64,000 nt of DNA from an uncultured Cellulophaga sp. (GTDB taxonomy: Bacteria; Bacteroidota; Bacteroidia; Flavobacteriales; Flavobacteriaceae), in assembly GCA_947492955.1 (NCBI GenBank), contig CANLOV010000012.1, forward strand, positions 1-64,000, given 5' to 3'. Of the stretch, positions 52,959 to 61,466 are shown one piece after another. Below the pieces are notes generated by a model that searched no databases, was not told where the DNA came from, and was given only the letters and a program-made list of their open reading frames with translations. Made by a program: the position numbers and the translations under genes. How positions within the stretch are numbered: position 1 is the first letter of the stretch; the number at the start of each line of letters is the position of its first letter.

Positions 52959-52982
52959 AAGACACACATTATTAACTATTAT

Positions 52983-54641
52983 TTACACTGCCGCCGGAGT
53001 AGCATGCCTCTCTATTTCCATAGTTAAAATATTGGCATACTCTGCTATTTTTTCTTCTGATAAATTAAAGGTAGTTTTAAATTCTTTTAAAATAACATCC
53101 TGATATTTTCGTATACTATCTATATCAAAATACAATCTTCCTGTTCTACGAATAAAAAAATCCATAGGAGTTTGTACACCTTCATAATTAATACAGAAGT
53201 GTAATTCTGCTTTTAGCATACGCTCGTATAAATCCTTTGCTTTAGTTACTTTAAATATTTCTAAAATATCTTCTACTTGTTTACCATAAGTTGTAGTAAG
53301 GTACCATGCATCATAATGCTTAAAACCAAAAGGTTCTATTCTATTATATAATGTATTTATATACTGTTTTACCTCTTCGTAATTTGCCCATGGACCGCCA
53401 CATAATGAAATTTGATCTGTAAACGATTTCTTAGTTTCTTTTTTATAATTATCTTCTAACTTATCTTGTACAATATCTAAGATACGTTCTGCCATTTTTC
53501 TATACCCTGTAAGCTTACCACCGGCAATACTTATTAATCCGGTATCAGAAGTAAAAATTTCATCTTTTCTAGATAATTCTGAAGGCGATTTTCCGTCTTC
53601 GTGGATTAATGGGCGTACTCCTGCCCAGCTAGAAATAATATCTTTTTTTTCTAAATAAATATCAGGAAACATATTATTTGTGCCATTAATAATATAAGTA
53701 GCATCTGTATCATCAGCAATAATATTATTTTTATCTGCTTTATAATCTGTATCGGTAGTACCTACATACGTAACTTTTCCTCTTGGTATTGCAAACATCA
53801 TTCTACCATCTGGTACATCAAAATAAACTGACTGCTTTAAAGGTAATTTGCTATGTGGAAAAACTAAATGTACTCCTTTAGTTAAATGTAACTGTTTTCC
53901 CTTTTTAGATTTATTAATACTCCTAAGCTCATCTACCCAAGGGCCTGCCGCATTAATAACATACTTAGATTTAATTTCATATTTTTCTCCAGAAATTTGG
54001 TCTTCTATAGCTACCCCCGCTATTTTATTATCTTTCTCAATAAAATCTACTACTTGGCTATAATTTAAAGCTGTTCCCGAAAAATTTAAAGCTGTTTTTA
54101 TGTTTTCTATGGTTAGCCTTGCGTCATCTGTTCTATATTCTGCATAATAACCAGAACCTTTTAATATACTTTTTGGAAGCAATGGCTCTAATTTCATTGT
54201 GGCAGATTTACCTAGCATTTTACGCCTGTCGTCTCCTTTAACTTTTGCTAAAATATCATAGACTTTTAAGCCTATAGAGGTCATAAACTTACCATAGGAA
54301 CCGTTTTTAATAAGCGGTAGCAACATTTTCTCTGGAATTACCAAGTGTGGAGCCAACTTATGTACAATTAAACGCTCTGTTCCTACTTCATTCACCAATT
54401 TAAAATCGAACTGCTTTAGATAGCGTAGTCCTCCATGGATTAATTTAGTTGATTTGCTACTTGTTCCTGATGCAAAATCTCTTTTTTCTACCAAAGCAAC
54501 TTTCATCCCTCTAGATGCAGCATCTAATAATATTCCTGCTCCTGTAATACCACCACCTATAACCACCAAATCATATTCGGTTTCTTTTAAGGTTGTAATC
54601 GTATTTTGCCTATCAAGGTTTGTAAACCTTTTTGTTTGCAT
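52983..54641 (-). CDS. glpD: FAD-dependent glycerol-3-phosphate dehydrogenase
   Basis: The 552-residue membrane-associated flavoprotein oxidises sn-glycerol-3-phosphate to dihydroxyacetone phosphate and passes electrons to menaquinone. It shows the dinucleotide-binding VVIGGGITGAGILLDA (25-40), ASGTSSKSTKLIHGGLRYL (57-75) and a C-terminal DAO_C domain. It follows glpK by 37 nt. In this window it most probably handles glycerol released by the GH36 enzyme. Confidence 0.96.
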   Translation of the reverse strand: MQTKRFTNLDRQNTITTLKETEYDLVVIGGGITGAGILLDAASRGMKVALVEKRDFASGTSSKSTKLIHGGLRYLKQFDFKLVNEVGTERLIVHKLAPHLVIPEKMLLPLIKNGSYGKFMTSIGLKVYDILAKVKGDDRRKMLGKSATMKLEPLLPKSILKGSGYYAEYRTDDARLTIENIKTALNFSGTALNYSQVVDFIEKDNKIAGVAIEDQISGEKYEIKSKYVINAAGPWVDELRSINKSKKGKQLHLTKGVHLVFPHSKLPLKQSVYFDVPDGRMMFAIPRGKVTYVGTTDTDYKADKNNIIADDTDATYIINGTNNMFPDIYLEKKDIISSWAGVRPLIHEDGKSPSELSRKDEIFTSDTGLISIAGGKLTGYRKMAERILDIVQDKLEDNYKKETKKSFTDQISLCGGPWANYEEVKQYINTLYNRIEPFGFKHYDAWYLTTTYGKQVEDILEIFKVTKAKDLYERMLKAELHFCINYEGVQTPMDFFIRRTGRLYFDIDSIRKYQDVILKEFKTTFNLSEEKIAEYANILTMEIERHATPAAV

Positions 54642-54678
54642 AATTTTCTTTTTCTAATTTAATATTTAGCAATAATCT

Positions 54679-56172
54679 TTACTCGTTTTCCCAACTCATA
54701 CTACGTTTTATAGCTTTTTGCCAACCTTTGTATTTTTTACTTCTATTTTCTTCTGCCATTTTTGAGTTAAATATAGTATCTATACTTTTACTACTGAGAA
54801 CATCTTTTTCTGTCCATAATCCTATGGTAATACCTGCTAAATAAGCTGCTCCAAGTGCTGTAGATTCTACCGAAGCAGGTCTTATTACTTCTTTATTTAA
54901 AATATCTGCTTGGAATTGCATTAGGTAATTATTTGCTGATGCGCCTCCGTCTACTTTTAACGACTTTAGTTCTACCTCAGCATCATTCTGCATAGCTTCT
55001 AGAATATCTCTTGTTTGGTAGGCTAAACTATCTAGAGTTGCCCTAACAATATGCCTCTGACCGGTATCCCTAGTTAAACCAAAAATAGCACCACGTGCAT
55101 ACATATCCCAATAAGGTGCTCCCAAACCTGCAAAAGCTGGCACTACATATACAGGATTATCTTCTGCTAGTTCTTGTGCAATTTTTTCTGATTCTTTAGC
55201 ATTACTAATTAGTTTTACCTCGTCTCTAAGCCATTGTATTGCTGCACCTGCAATAAAAATACTTCCTTCTAATGCATATACAACTTTTCCGTTGAGTCCC
55301 CAGGCTATTGTAGTTAAAAGACCATTTTTAGAATACTGAGGTTTTTCACCAGTATTCATCAACATAAAACAACCTGTACCATAAGTGTTTTTTGCTTCTC
55401 CTTTCTTAAAACACGCCTGCCCAAACAACGCTGCTTGTTGATCACCAATAATACTTGTTATAGGAATTTTTACCCCTCCAATTTCATAATCTCCAAAATG
55501 AGATGCCGAAGGCTTTACTTCTGGCAACATACTCATAGGAATTCCTAATTCATTAATCAACTTTTGATCCCATTCTAAACTATTAATATTATAAATTAAA
55601 GATCTAGATGCATTTGTATAATCGGTTACGTGTTGTTTTCTATTCGTTAAATTCCAGACCAACCATGTATCTACCGTTCCAAAAAGCAAATTACCTTCTT
55701 TTGCTTTTTTTCTGGCTCCATCTACATTATCTAAAATCCACTTTATTTTTGTTGCAGAAAAATAAGAATCTATAATTAATCCTGTGTTTTCCTTTACATA
55801 TTTAGATAAACCTCTCTTTTTTAAATCTTCACAAATAGGAGCTGTTCGTTTATCTTGCCAAACAATGGCGTTATATATTGGCTCTCCTGTTTGCTTATCC
55901 CAAATAATAGTTGTTTCTCTTTGGTTAGTAATACCAATGCTACTTACTTGGTTAATAGATATATTTTGGTTGATTAATAAATTTTTAAAAACATTTAATT
56001 GCGAGTCTAATATATCTTTAGGATTATGTTCTATCCACCCAGAAACAGGGTAAATCTGAGGAAACTCTTGTTGTTCTATTCCTACTATTTCCCCACTACA
56101 ATTTACAAGTAAAGCTCTAGAACTTGTAGTTCCTTGATCTAATGCTATTATATATTTTTTTTCTGAAATCAT
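54679..56172 (-). CDS. glpK: Glycerol kinase
   Basis: The 497-residue FGGY-family kinase has the family starts [14 protein letters not shown] (10-23) and [14 protein letters not shown] (about 78-91, glycerol-contacting Arg-Glu), Trp in [20 protein letters not shown] and the [11 protein letters not shown] loop. It phosphorylates glycerol to sn-glycerol-3-phosphate. It follows the symporter gene by 13 nt; no glpF facilitator is in the operon. Confidence 0.97.
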   Translation of the reverse strand: MISEKKYIIALDQGTTSSRALLVNCSGEIVGIEQQEFPQIYPVSGWIEHNPKDILDSQLNVFKNLLINQNISINQVSSIGITNQRETTIIWDKQTGEPIYNAIVWQDKRTAPICEDLKKRGLSKYVKENTGLIIDSYFSATKIKWILDNVDGARKKAKEGNLLFGTVDTWLVWNLTNRKQHVTDYTNASRSLIYNINSLEWDQKLINELGIPMSMLPEVKPSASHFGDYEIGGVKIPITSIIGDQQAALFGQACFKKGEAKNTYGTGCFMLMNTGEKPQYSKNGLLTTIAWGLNGKVVYALEGSIFIAGAAIQWLRDEVKLISNAKESEKIAQELAEDNPVYVVPAFAGLGAPYWDMYARGAIFGLTRDTGQRHIVRATLDSLAYQTRDILEAMQNDAEVELKSLKVDGGASANNYLMQFQADILNKEVIRPASVESTALGAAYLAGITIGLWTEKDVLSSKSIDTIFNSKMAEENRSKKYKGWQKAIKRSMSWENE

Positions 56173-56185
56173 TTCTAATTCTTAC

Positions 56186-57844
56186 TTAAAAAATGAAATA
56201 AGTACTTAAAACTAAAAGTGTAATAATAACACCTACTATTTTAGCGTATTTCCAAGGTTCTATATTTATTTCTTCTGTAATTTTTGGCGTATATATTTTT
56301 GTATTAGGATATAGCATGCCCATTAACAACATAAAGCCTACGTTAATAACAAAAAGGATTCCCATAATATGTAAAAAGTGAGGGTATGCCTTAGCTTTTA
56401 TAATTCCTAACGCTTTAATATCTGTGATACCTTTAAGTGCTGCTTCTGCCATTGCTGCATCTACAAAATAAGGACTAAGTACAAATTGACTTATTAAATA
56501 CATAAGCACACCTACTGTTAAAACAATTTTAACTGCTATTGCAGGTACATTTTTAGTAAGCATCCCAACTACAACTACTGCTAAAATTGGCCCACTTAAA
56601 CTTCCTAAAGATTCCTGAATATAGGAAAATAATCCGTCTGATGCATTGACTATAAAAGGTGCTATAGTCATAGAAATAATAGCTAATACTATTCCAAATA
56701 CTTTACCTGCTTTAACCATTTTTAATTCTGAAGCATTGCTATTAAAATATTGTCTATAAAGATCTACACCAAATAATGTTGAACTACTATTTAGTAAGCT
56801 ATTAAAAGAACTTAAGACAGCTCCAAATAAAACTGCTGCAAAGAAACCTAAAAATCCTGCTGGTAATACTTTACGAACTAATGCAGGGTATGCCTGATCT
56901 GCATTTTCTAAATTACCATCGAACAAATGCCAAGCAATAATACCCGGTAATACTACTATAATTGGAATTAAGAATTTTACAAACCCTGCTAATATCATTC
57001 CTTTTTGTCCTTCCTTTAAACTTTTAGCTCCGAATACACGTTGTAATATAGATTGGTTTGTTCCCCAATAATACATTTGTGCTATCATCATTCCTGTGAA
57101 AATAGTGCTAAAAGGAATAAAAGAATCTATTTCTCCTTTGGCATTAAATTTTTCTGGGTTTGCTTCCCAAAGCTTAGTTAGCCCATCGGAAACACTACCA
57201 CCATCACCAATCATCATTAAACCAAAAACAGGAATTAATAAACCTCCTATTAATAAACCTATAGCATTTACTAAATCTGATACTGCTACAGCTTTTAAAC
57301 CACCAAAAATGGCATAAATAGAACCTATTATTCCTATAGACCAAACAGATACCCAGATTATTGTAGATTGTGGTACTCCTAACACTTCTGGCAAATTAAA
57401 CATTGTGCTAAAAGCTAAAGAACCAGAATATAATATCGTGGGCAATAATACCACTCCAAAAGCAACTAAAAATAATATAGATAATATAGATTTTGCTTGA
57501 GCATCAAATCGTTCCTGAATAAATTCTGGGATTGTTGTAATACCAGATTGCATATATTTTGGCAATAAGTATATCGCTGTAACAATCATAGAAATTGCAG
57601 CCAATGTTTCCCATGCCATTACTAAAACTCCTTGTGCAAAAGACTGTCCGTTTAAGCCTACTATTTGCTCTGCGGAAAGGTTTGTTAGCAATAAAGATCC
57701 CGCTATTGTAATATACCCAAGGCTTCGGCCTCCTAAATAATAGCCATCAGCAGATTTTTCATCTGTTTTTCGTGTAGCATACCATGCAATAAAAGCAACT
57801 AATGATGTAAAACCAAGAAATGAAATAATTGATAATGTACCCAT
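56186..57844 (-). CDS. SLC5-type solute:sodium symporter
   Basis: The 552-residue inner-membrane transporter has about 13-14 helices, with GYYLGGRSLGY (35-45), a Na/substrate region TNLSAEQIVGLNGQ near 54 and the helix GSIYAIFGGLKAVAVSDL near 173. It is in the vSGLT/SglT-like group, which import sugars or sugar alcohols with sodium. Between glpK (13 nt) and the alpha-galactosidase (13 nt), it is the natural inner-membrane importer for the heteroside cleaved by the latter. Confidence 0.92.
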   Translation of the reverse strand: MGTLSIISFLGFTSLVAFIAWYATRKTDEKSADGYYLGGRSLGYITIAGSLLLTNLSAEQIVGLNGQSFAQGVLVMAWETLAAISMIVTAIYLLPKYMQSGITTIPEFIQERFDAQAKSILSILFLVAFGVVLLPTILYSGSLAFSTMFNLPEVLGVPQSTIIWVSVWSIGIIGSIYAIFGGLKAVAVSDLVNAIGLLIGGLLIPVFGLMMIGDGGSVSDGLTKLWEANPEKFNAKGEIDSFIPFSTIFTGMMIAQMYYWGTNQSILQRVFGAKSLKEGQKGMILAGFVKFLIPIIVVLPGIIAWHLFDGNLENADQAYPALVRKVLPAGFLGFFAAVLFGAVLSSFNSLLNSSSTLFGVDLYRQYFNSNASELKMVKAGKVFGIVLAIISMTIAPFIVNASDGLFSYIQESLGSLSGPILAVVVVGMLTKNVPAIAVKIVLTVGVLMYLISQFVLSPYFVDAAMAEAALKGITDIKALGIIKAKAYPHFLHIMGILFVINVGFMLLMGMLYPNTKIYTPKITEEINIEPWKYAKIVGVIITLLVLSTYFIF

Positions 57845-57857
57845 AATTTAGTTGTTT

Positions 57858-59630
57858 TTATTTTTTTAAAGTTAGCCTTAATAATCCACAAGCCGGAGTT
57901 TCTATTTCTATTAATCCTTTTGTTAATATAATATCTTTTTTATTTACAATAGAACCTTTACAGTTATATACTTCTAATTCATATATACCTAAATCCTTAG
58001 ACATTCTTAATATAACAGCTGTATTTAACTGAGCATTAATAACATCTATTTTACTTTCTTTATTATTTAAGGTAATTACATACTCATCATAAACTCCAAT
58101 AATACGATGATTGTTTTTAACAATTTGCTTTATTGGATAATTTGCTAAAGGTTTAGAGGGTATAAAATCTCCCTCCATTAAAATAGACGCATTCTCTTTC
58201 CAATACTCTGTATAAAAAGAAACCATATTTAATTGATCTTGGGGTATTTTATGCAACATTACAGATACTTGTGGTACACCAAATAAGGTATTTACCATTT
58301 GTAATGCTGCTACCTCTACAGGTTCTTTAACATGCCAAGTAATCATATCTGAATGTACAGCTGTATTACCACATAACATTTTTATATCGGCAATTCTTAC
58401 CCTGTTCATTGTTGCATCTCCTGGGCAATCGAAAGCTCTTAACATGTTTCCATATTTACGCATTGCCGGGCCTATATATTTTTGTCTAAACTCTATAAAA
58501 ATCTCAGGATTTATGTTTTGTAATGTAGTTATAACATCTGTTAACAGCCTGTCTACCGCAAGGTTTATAGACCCATAATCTCTTCCATTTTCTTTTCCTA
58601 AAGGCGTATCTTTATATAACCTAAAATCATCTATAAAATCTAATTTTAACCCATCTAATTTCCAGTCTTTTACCGCATTTGCATATATGTTGATAAGATA
58701 TGCTCTAATCTCTGGATAACGAGGATCAAACACTGGAGCCCAACGATGATCTTCTGTTAAAAATTTACCTTTAAACTTCTTATAAGCCTTTGATTTTTTT
58801 CCACAAAAAGGTACTGAATACCACAAGGCTACTTTCATATCTAAATTATGGATGCTTGATACGAACGATGCCATCTCTGGTATACGATCTGGTTGCCAAT
58901 CTCCGGTATAATCGTACCCTCTATTGTTATCATTTGTTTGCCAGCCATCATCTATAATAATAGCCTTATAACCAATACTACTTGCTATTTTACATTCTTT
59001 TAATAATGTAGGTATATCTAAATCTTGATGAAATTGATACCATGTAGAATACAAAGGCTCTTTAGCTATTGCGGGCACATATGCTGGCTTTAAGACTTCA
59101 AAAGTTTCCCACCATTGAGATACATCCATTAAAGCATTTGAAAAAAGAATATTTCTATAATCTAAACGCAATTGAGTTTTAAACTTTTTTAATTTATACT
59201 CCTGCTCAGAAAAAAAAGTAATGTGACAATAAAAATAATTATCTTCTTCTCGTATACGCGCATTCATCTCTAACTTATCTATAGCATTAGCACACGCAAA
59301 TGTTAACACATTAACATCATCATTCCCAAATAAACTAATAACAGGCGAATCTATAGATATTCTAGATTCCATATGATCTAATTCCCAATCTGCCTGAATC
59401 CTTTTAGCAAAATCTGTTGTTGGTTTCCATACTCCCTTTACATTTATTGCTGGTATTTTCCATTGCAGTGTTATAGGTTTTATATAACCATTCTCTTTAT
59501 TATTTATTTCAAAATCGTAAAAAACAATACCTTCTTTATCATAAACTTTAGTTAATGATGTTTTAATTGTATTATCTACCGCTTGAATTTTAATTTCATC
59601 TGCCTTCTTTTCAATGGTATTTATATTCAT
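57858..59630 (-). CDS. GH36-type alpha-galactosidase, cytoplasmic
   Basis: The 590-residue protein has a beta-sandwich N-terminus, then a TIM barrel: AIIIDDGWQTND (223-234), WAPVFDPRYPE (297-307) and the nucleophile Asp331 in GLKLDFIDDF. The acid/base is probably in AFDCPGD (399-405). GH36 enzymes release alpha-linked galactose. No signal peptide is seen, so it should cut an imported small galactoside inside the cell. Its operon-mates glpK and glpD point to a galactosyl-glycerol substrate. Confidence 0.87.
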   Translation of the reverse strand: MNINTIEKKADEIKIQAVDNTIKTSLTKVYDKEGIVFYDFEINNKENGYIKPITLQWKIPAINVKGVWKPTTDFAKRIQADWELDHMESRISIDSPVISLFGNDDVNVLTFACANAIDKLEMNARIREEDNYFYCHITFFSEQEYKLKKFKTQLRLDYRNILFSNALMDVSQWWETFEVLKPAYVPAIAKEPLYSTWYQFHQDLDIPTLLKECKIASSIGYKAIIIDDGWQTNDNNRGYDYTGDWQPDRIPEMASFVSSIHNLDMKVALWYSVPFCGKKSKAYKKFKGKFLTEDHRWAPVFDPRYPEIRAYLINIYANAVKDWKLDGLKLDFIDDFRLYKDTPLGKENGRDYGSINLAVDRLLTDVITTLQNINPEIFIEFRQKYIGPAMRKYGNMLRAFDCPGDATMNRVRIADIKMLCGNTAVHSDMITWHVKEPVEVAALQMVNTLFGVPQVSVMLHKIPQDQLNMVSFYTEYWKENASILMEGDFIPSKPLANYPIKQIVKNNHRIIGVYDEYVITLNNKESKIDVINAQLNTAVILRMSKDLGIYELEVYNCKGSIVNKKDIILTKGLIEIETPACGLLRLTLKK

Positions 59631-59699
59631 TGGTGTATTTATTTAAAATAATATATAAATGGTTCTATTTTACAGTATATGATATTCTATGCTACACTA

Positions 59700-59741
59700 C
59701 AAATGTATTGCAAAATTATACACTATATACAGTTTTGTATA
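59700..59741 (-). promoter_or_regulatory. Promoter and inverted-repeat operator of the GH36-SLC5-glpKD operon
   Basis: On the minus strand a perfect -7 box TACATTTG (59707-59700) lies 62-70 nt from the GH36 ATG at 59630. No TTG is at -33. Instead the inverted repeat TATAC-AGTTTT-GTATA (59726-59741 on the plus strand) covers that position, and a looser TGTAT-N9-ATACA overlaps it. This looks like a regulator-controlled promoter, separate from the susCD transcript. Confidence 0.55.
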
Positions 59742-59773
59742 CATAAAAAATATATTTGAAAATGTTTTTTAAA

Positions 59774-59804
59774 AAAAGCCAAGTAATTAAATCACCTGGC
59801 TTTT
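59774..59804 (-). terminator. Terminator after susD
   Basis: On the minus strand AAAAGCCA-(G)GT ... AC(T)-TGGCTTTT forms a stem with one mismatch and is followed by more T. It lies 40 nt after the susD stop and separates susCD from the catabolic operon, at least partly. Confidence 0.75.
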
Positions 59805-59844
59805 AATCACTCAATTACAAACTCAAACAAATCAATATCTTTTT

Positions 59845-61455
59845 TTAATACCCATCATTTTGGTCCAAATTAGGGTTCGCATCTCTTTCTGAATTTGGAA
59901 TCCATATTAACTCGTGTTTTCCAGATTGGAAAGTACCACCACTTAATGATTTAGGATGATTGGATTGAGACCCATTAATAACATGTAATGAAGTTGCTCC
60001 CATATAATCATCTGCTAATCCCCAACGTACTAAATCAAAGAAACGATGTCCTTCTCCTGCTAATTCCATAGCTCTTTCATCTATAATAGCCTGCCTCATA
60101 GCTATTTGGTCTAATCCAGCTACTGGTGCTATCATAGCTCTTTCTCTTACCATATTAACATAAGTTTCTGCTTGTGAAGTCATATTATCTTCGTTTAATG
60201 CTTCTGCTAACATTAATAAAACATCGGAATATCTAATAATTCTCCAGTTATTACCCACGTTTGTTCCTAAGAAATCTACATCTGCCCTTGCTCCCAACTC
60301 CATACCAGAATATTTTTTACCATAAATGGCTTCTAAACCTGCATTAGTTGCAGTTGTAATATCCCCATCCACAGGGTTTCCATCATCGTCTACAGTATCT
60401 GCTAAATCTTCAGCGTACAACAAACCTCCATAGCCAGTAGCTCCTGGATAATCATATAGCAATGTTTCGTTTCTTCTAACTTCATCTCCATTAGTTTCAA
60501 ACAAATTTTTTAACCAAGGATTTATTACGTGTCCTTTATCTGGCGATTTTGTTGGTGTTGCATAATCTATATGAAAATTACCCATTGATCCTGCTCCTGG
60601 TATATCTGTACCCCAAACAAAAGTCTCTTGTCCTAAAAATTGTAACTCAAATACAGATTCTGAATTATTTTCATTGGTTACTCCAAAATTATCTCCAAAC
60701 TGTGCCGCAGGTAATAAAGCATACTTACCTACCAATGTAGCTAAAGTTGTATGCGCCATATTCCAATCTTTCATATACAAATAACTCTTACCTTTTAATG
60801 CCGTTGCAGCTCCTGAAGTTGCTCTTCCAATATCATCTCCACTCCATGCTTCTGGTAGCATTGTTTCTGCTTTTTCTAAATCAGAAATTATTTGTGCCCA
60901 AACTGCTTCTGGAGCTGCTTGTTCTACTAATAAATTATCTAAATCTGGCTCATCTATAATTAATGGCACATTACCATATAGATTTACTAAATACCAATAA
61001 TCGAAAGCTCTTAAAAAATAAGCCTGACCTATTAAACTTTCTCTAATAGTTGTATCTGGTATACCTTCTTCTGTTGTATTTAATATAATATTATTACACC
61101 TAGCAATAGATTTATAAAGCTCTTGCCATGGTTCTGTTGCCCAACGACCGTTTCCTGGCTCTCCTTGGAATGTAGACATTAATGTATTTGTGTCGTTAGA
61201 AAATACATTAAACTCATCTGAACGTAATAAAGCTCCTGTATGTATTATACGACCCCAAAAAAATGTTCCTGTTATTGGATGAAAAGCTCCATTTATTGCT
61301 GCATTTACCTGCTCTACAGATGTTCCAAAATTAGCTGTTGATGTTGCATTATTATTCTGTTGTTCAAGAATATCATCAGAACAAGCTGTCGCTACCACTA
61401 ATAACCCAAGGGTTATTGTTTTGCAATAGGATTTTAATTTAAATATTTTTTTCAT
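59845..61455 (-). CDS. susD: SusD/RagB family outer-membrane nutrient-binding lipoprotein
   Basis: The 536-residue protein has a lipoprotein signal (TACSDD, Cys about 25) and the SusD TPR-like helices, with RAFDYWYLVNLYGNVPLI near 147 and the C-terminal RDANPNLDQNDGY. It binds the ligand on the cell surface and acts as lid on SusC. It starts 11 nt after susC ends. The ligand cannot be predicted from this sequence alone; the neighbouring genes suggest a small galactoside. Confidence 0.95.
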   Translation of the reverse strand: MKKIFKLKSYCKTITLGLLVVATACSDDILEQQNNNATSTANFGTSVEQVNAAINGAFHPITGTFFWGRIIHTGALLRSDEFNVFSNDTNTLMSTFQGEPGNGRWATEPWQELYKSIARCNNIILNTTEEGIPDTTIRESLIGQAYFLRAFDYWYLVNLYGNVPLIIDEPDLDNLLVEQAAPEAVWAQIISDLEKAETMLPEAWSGDDIGRATSGAATALKGKSYLYMKDWNMAHTTLATLVGKYALLPAAQFGDNFGVTNENNSESVFELQFLGQETFVWGTDIPGAGSMGNFHIDYATPTKSPDKGHVINPWLKNLFETNGDEVRRNETLLYDYPGATGYGGLLYAEDLADTVDDDGNPVDGDITTATNAGLEAIYGKKYSGMELGARADVDFLGTNVGNNWRIIRYSDVLLMLAEALNEDNMTSQAETYVNMVRERAMIAPVAGLDQIAMRQAIIDERAMELAGEGHRFFDLVRWGLADDYMGATSLHVINGSQSNHPKSLSGGTFQSGKHELIWIPNSERDANPNLDQNDGY

Positions 61456-61466
61456 GATTATTTTTT

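Noticed and set aside
52959-52967. GTG start three codons upstream for the FG-GAP protein
   Set aside because: The ATG at 52958 gives a clean lipoprotein signal; the GTG adds residues with no benefit.
60549-60959. Two Leu/Tyr-rich open frames opposite susD
   Set aside because: They are antisense to a clear SusD gene; Leu-rich low-complexity composition is typical of shadows in AT-rich genes.
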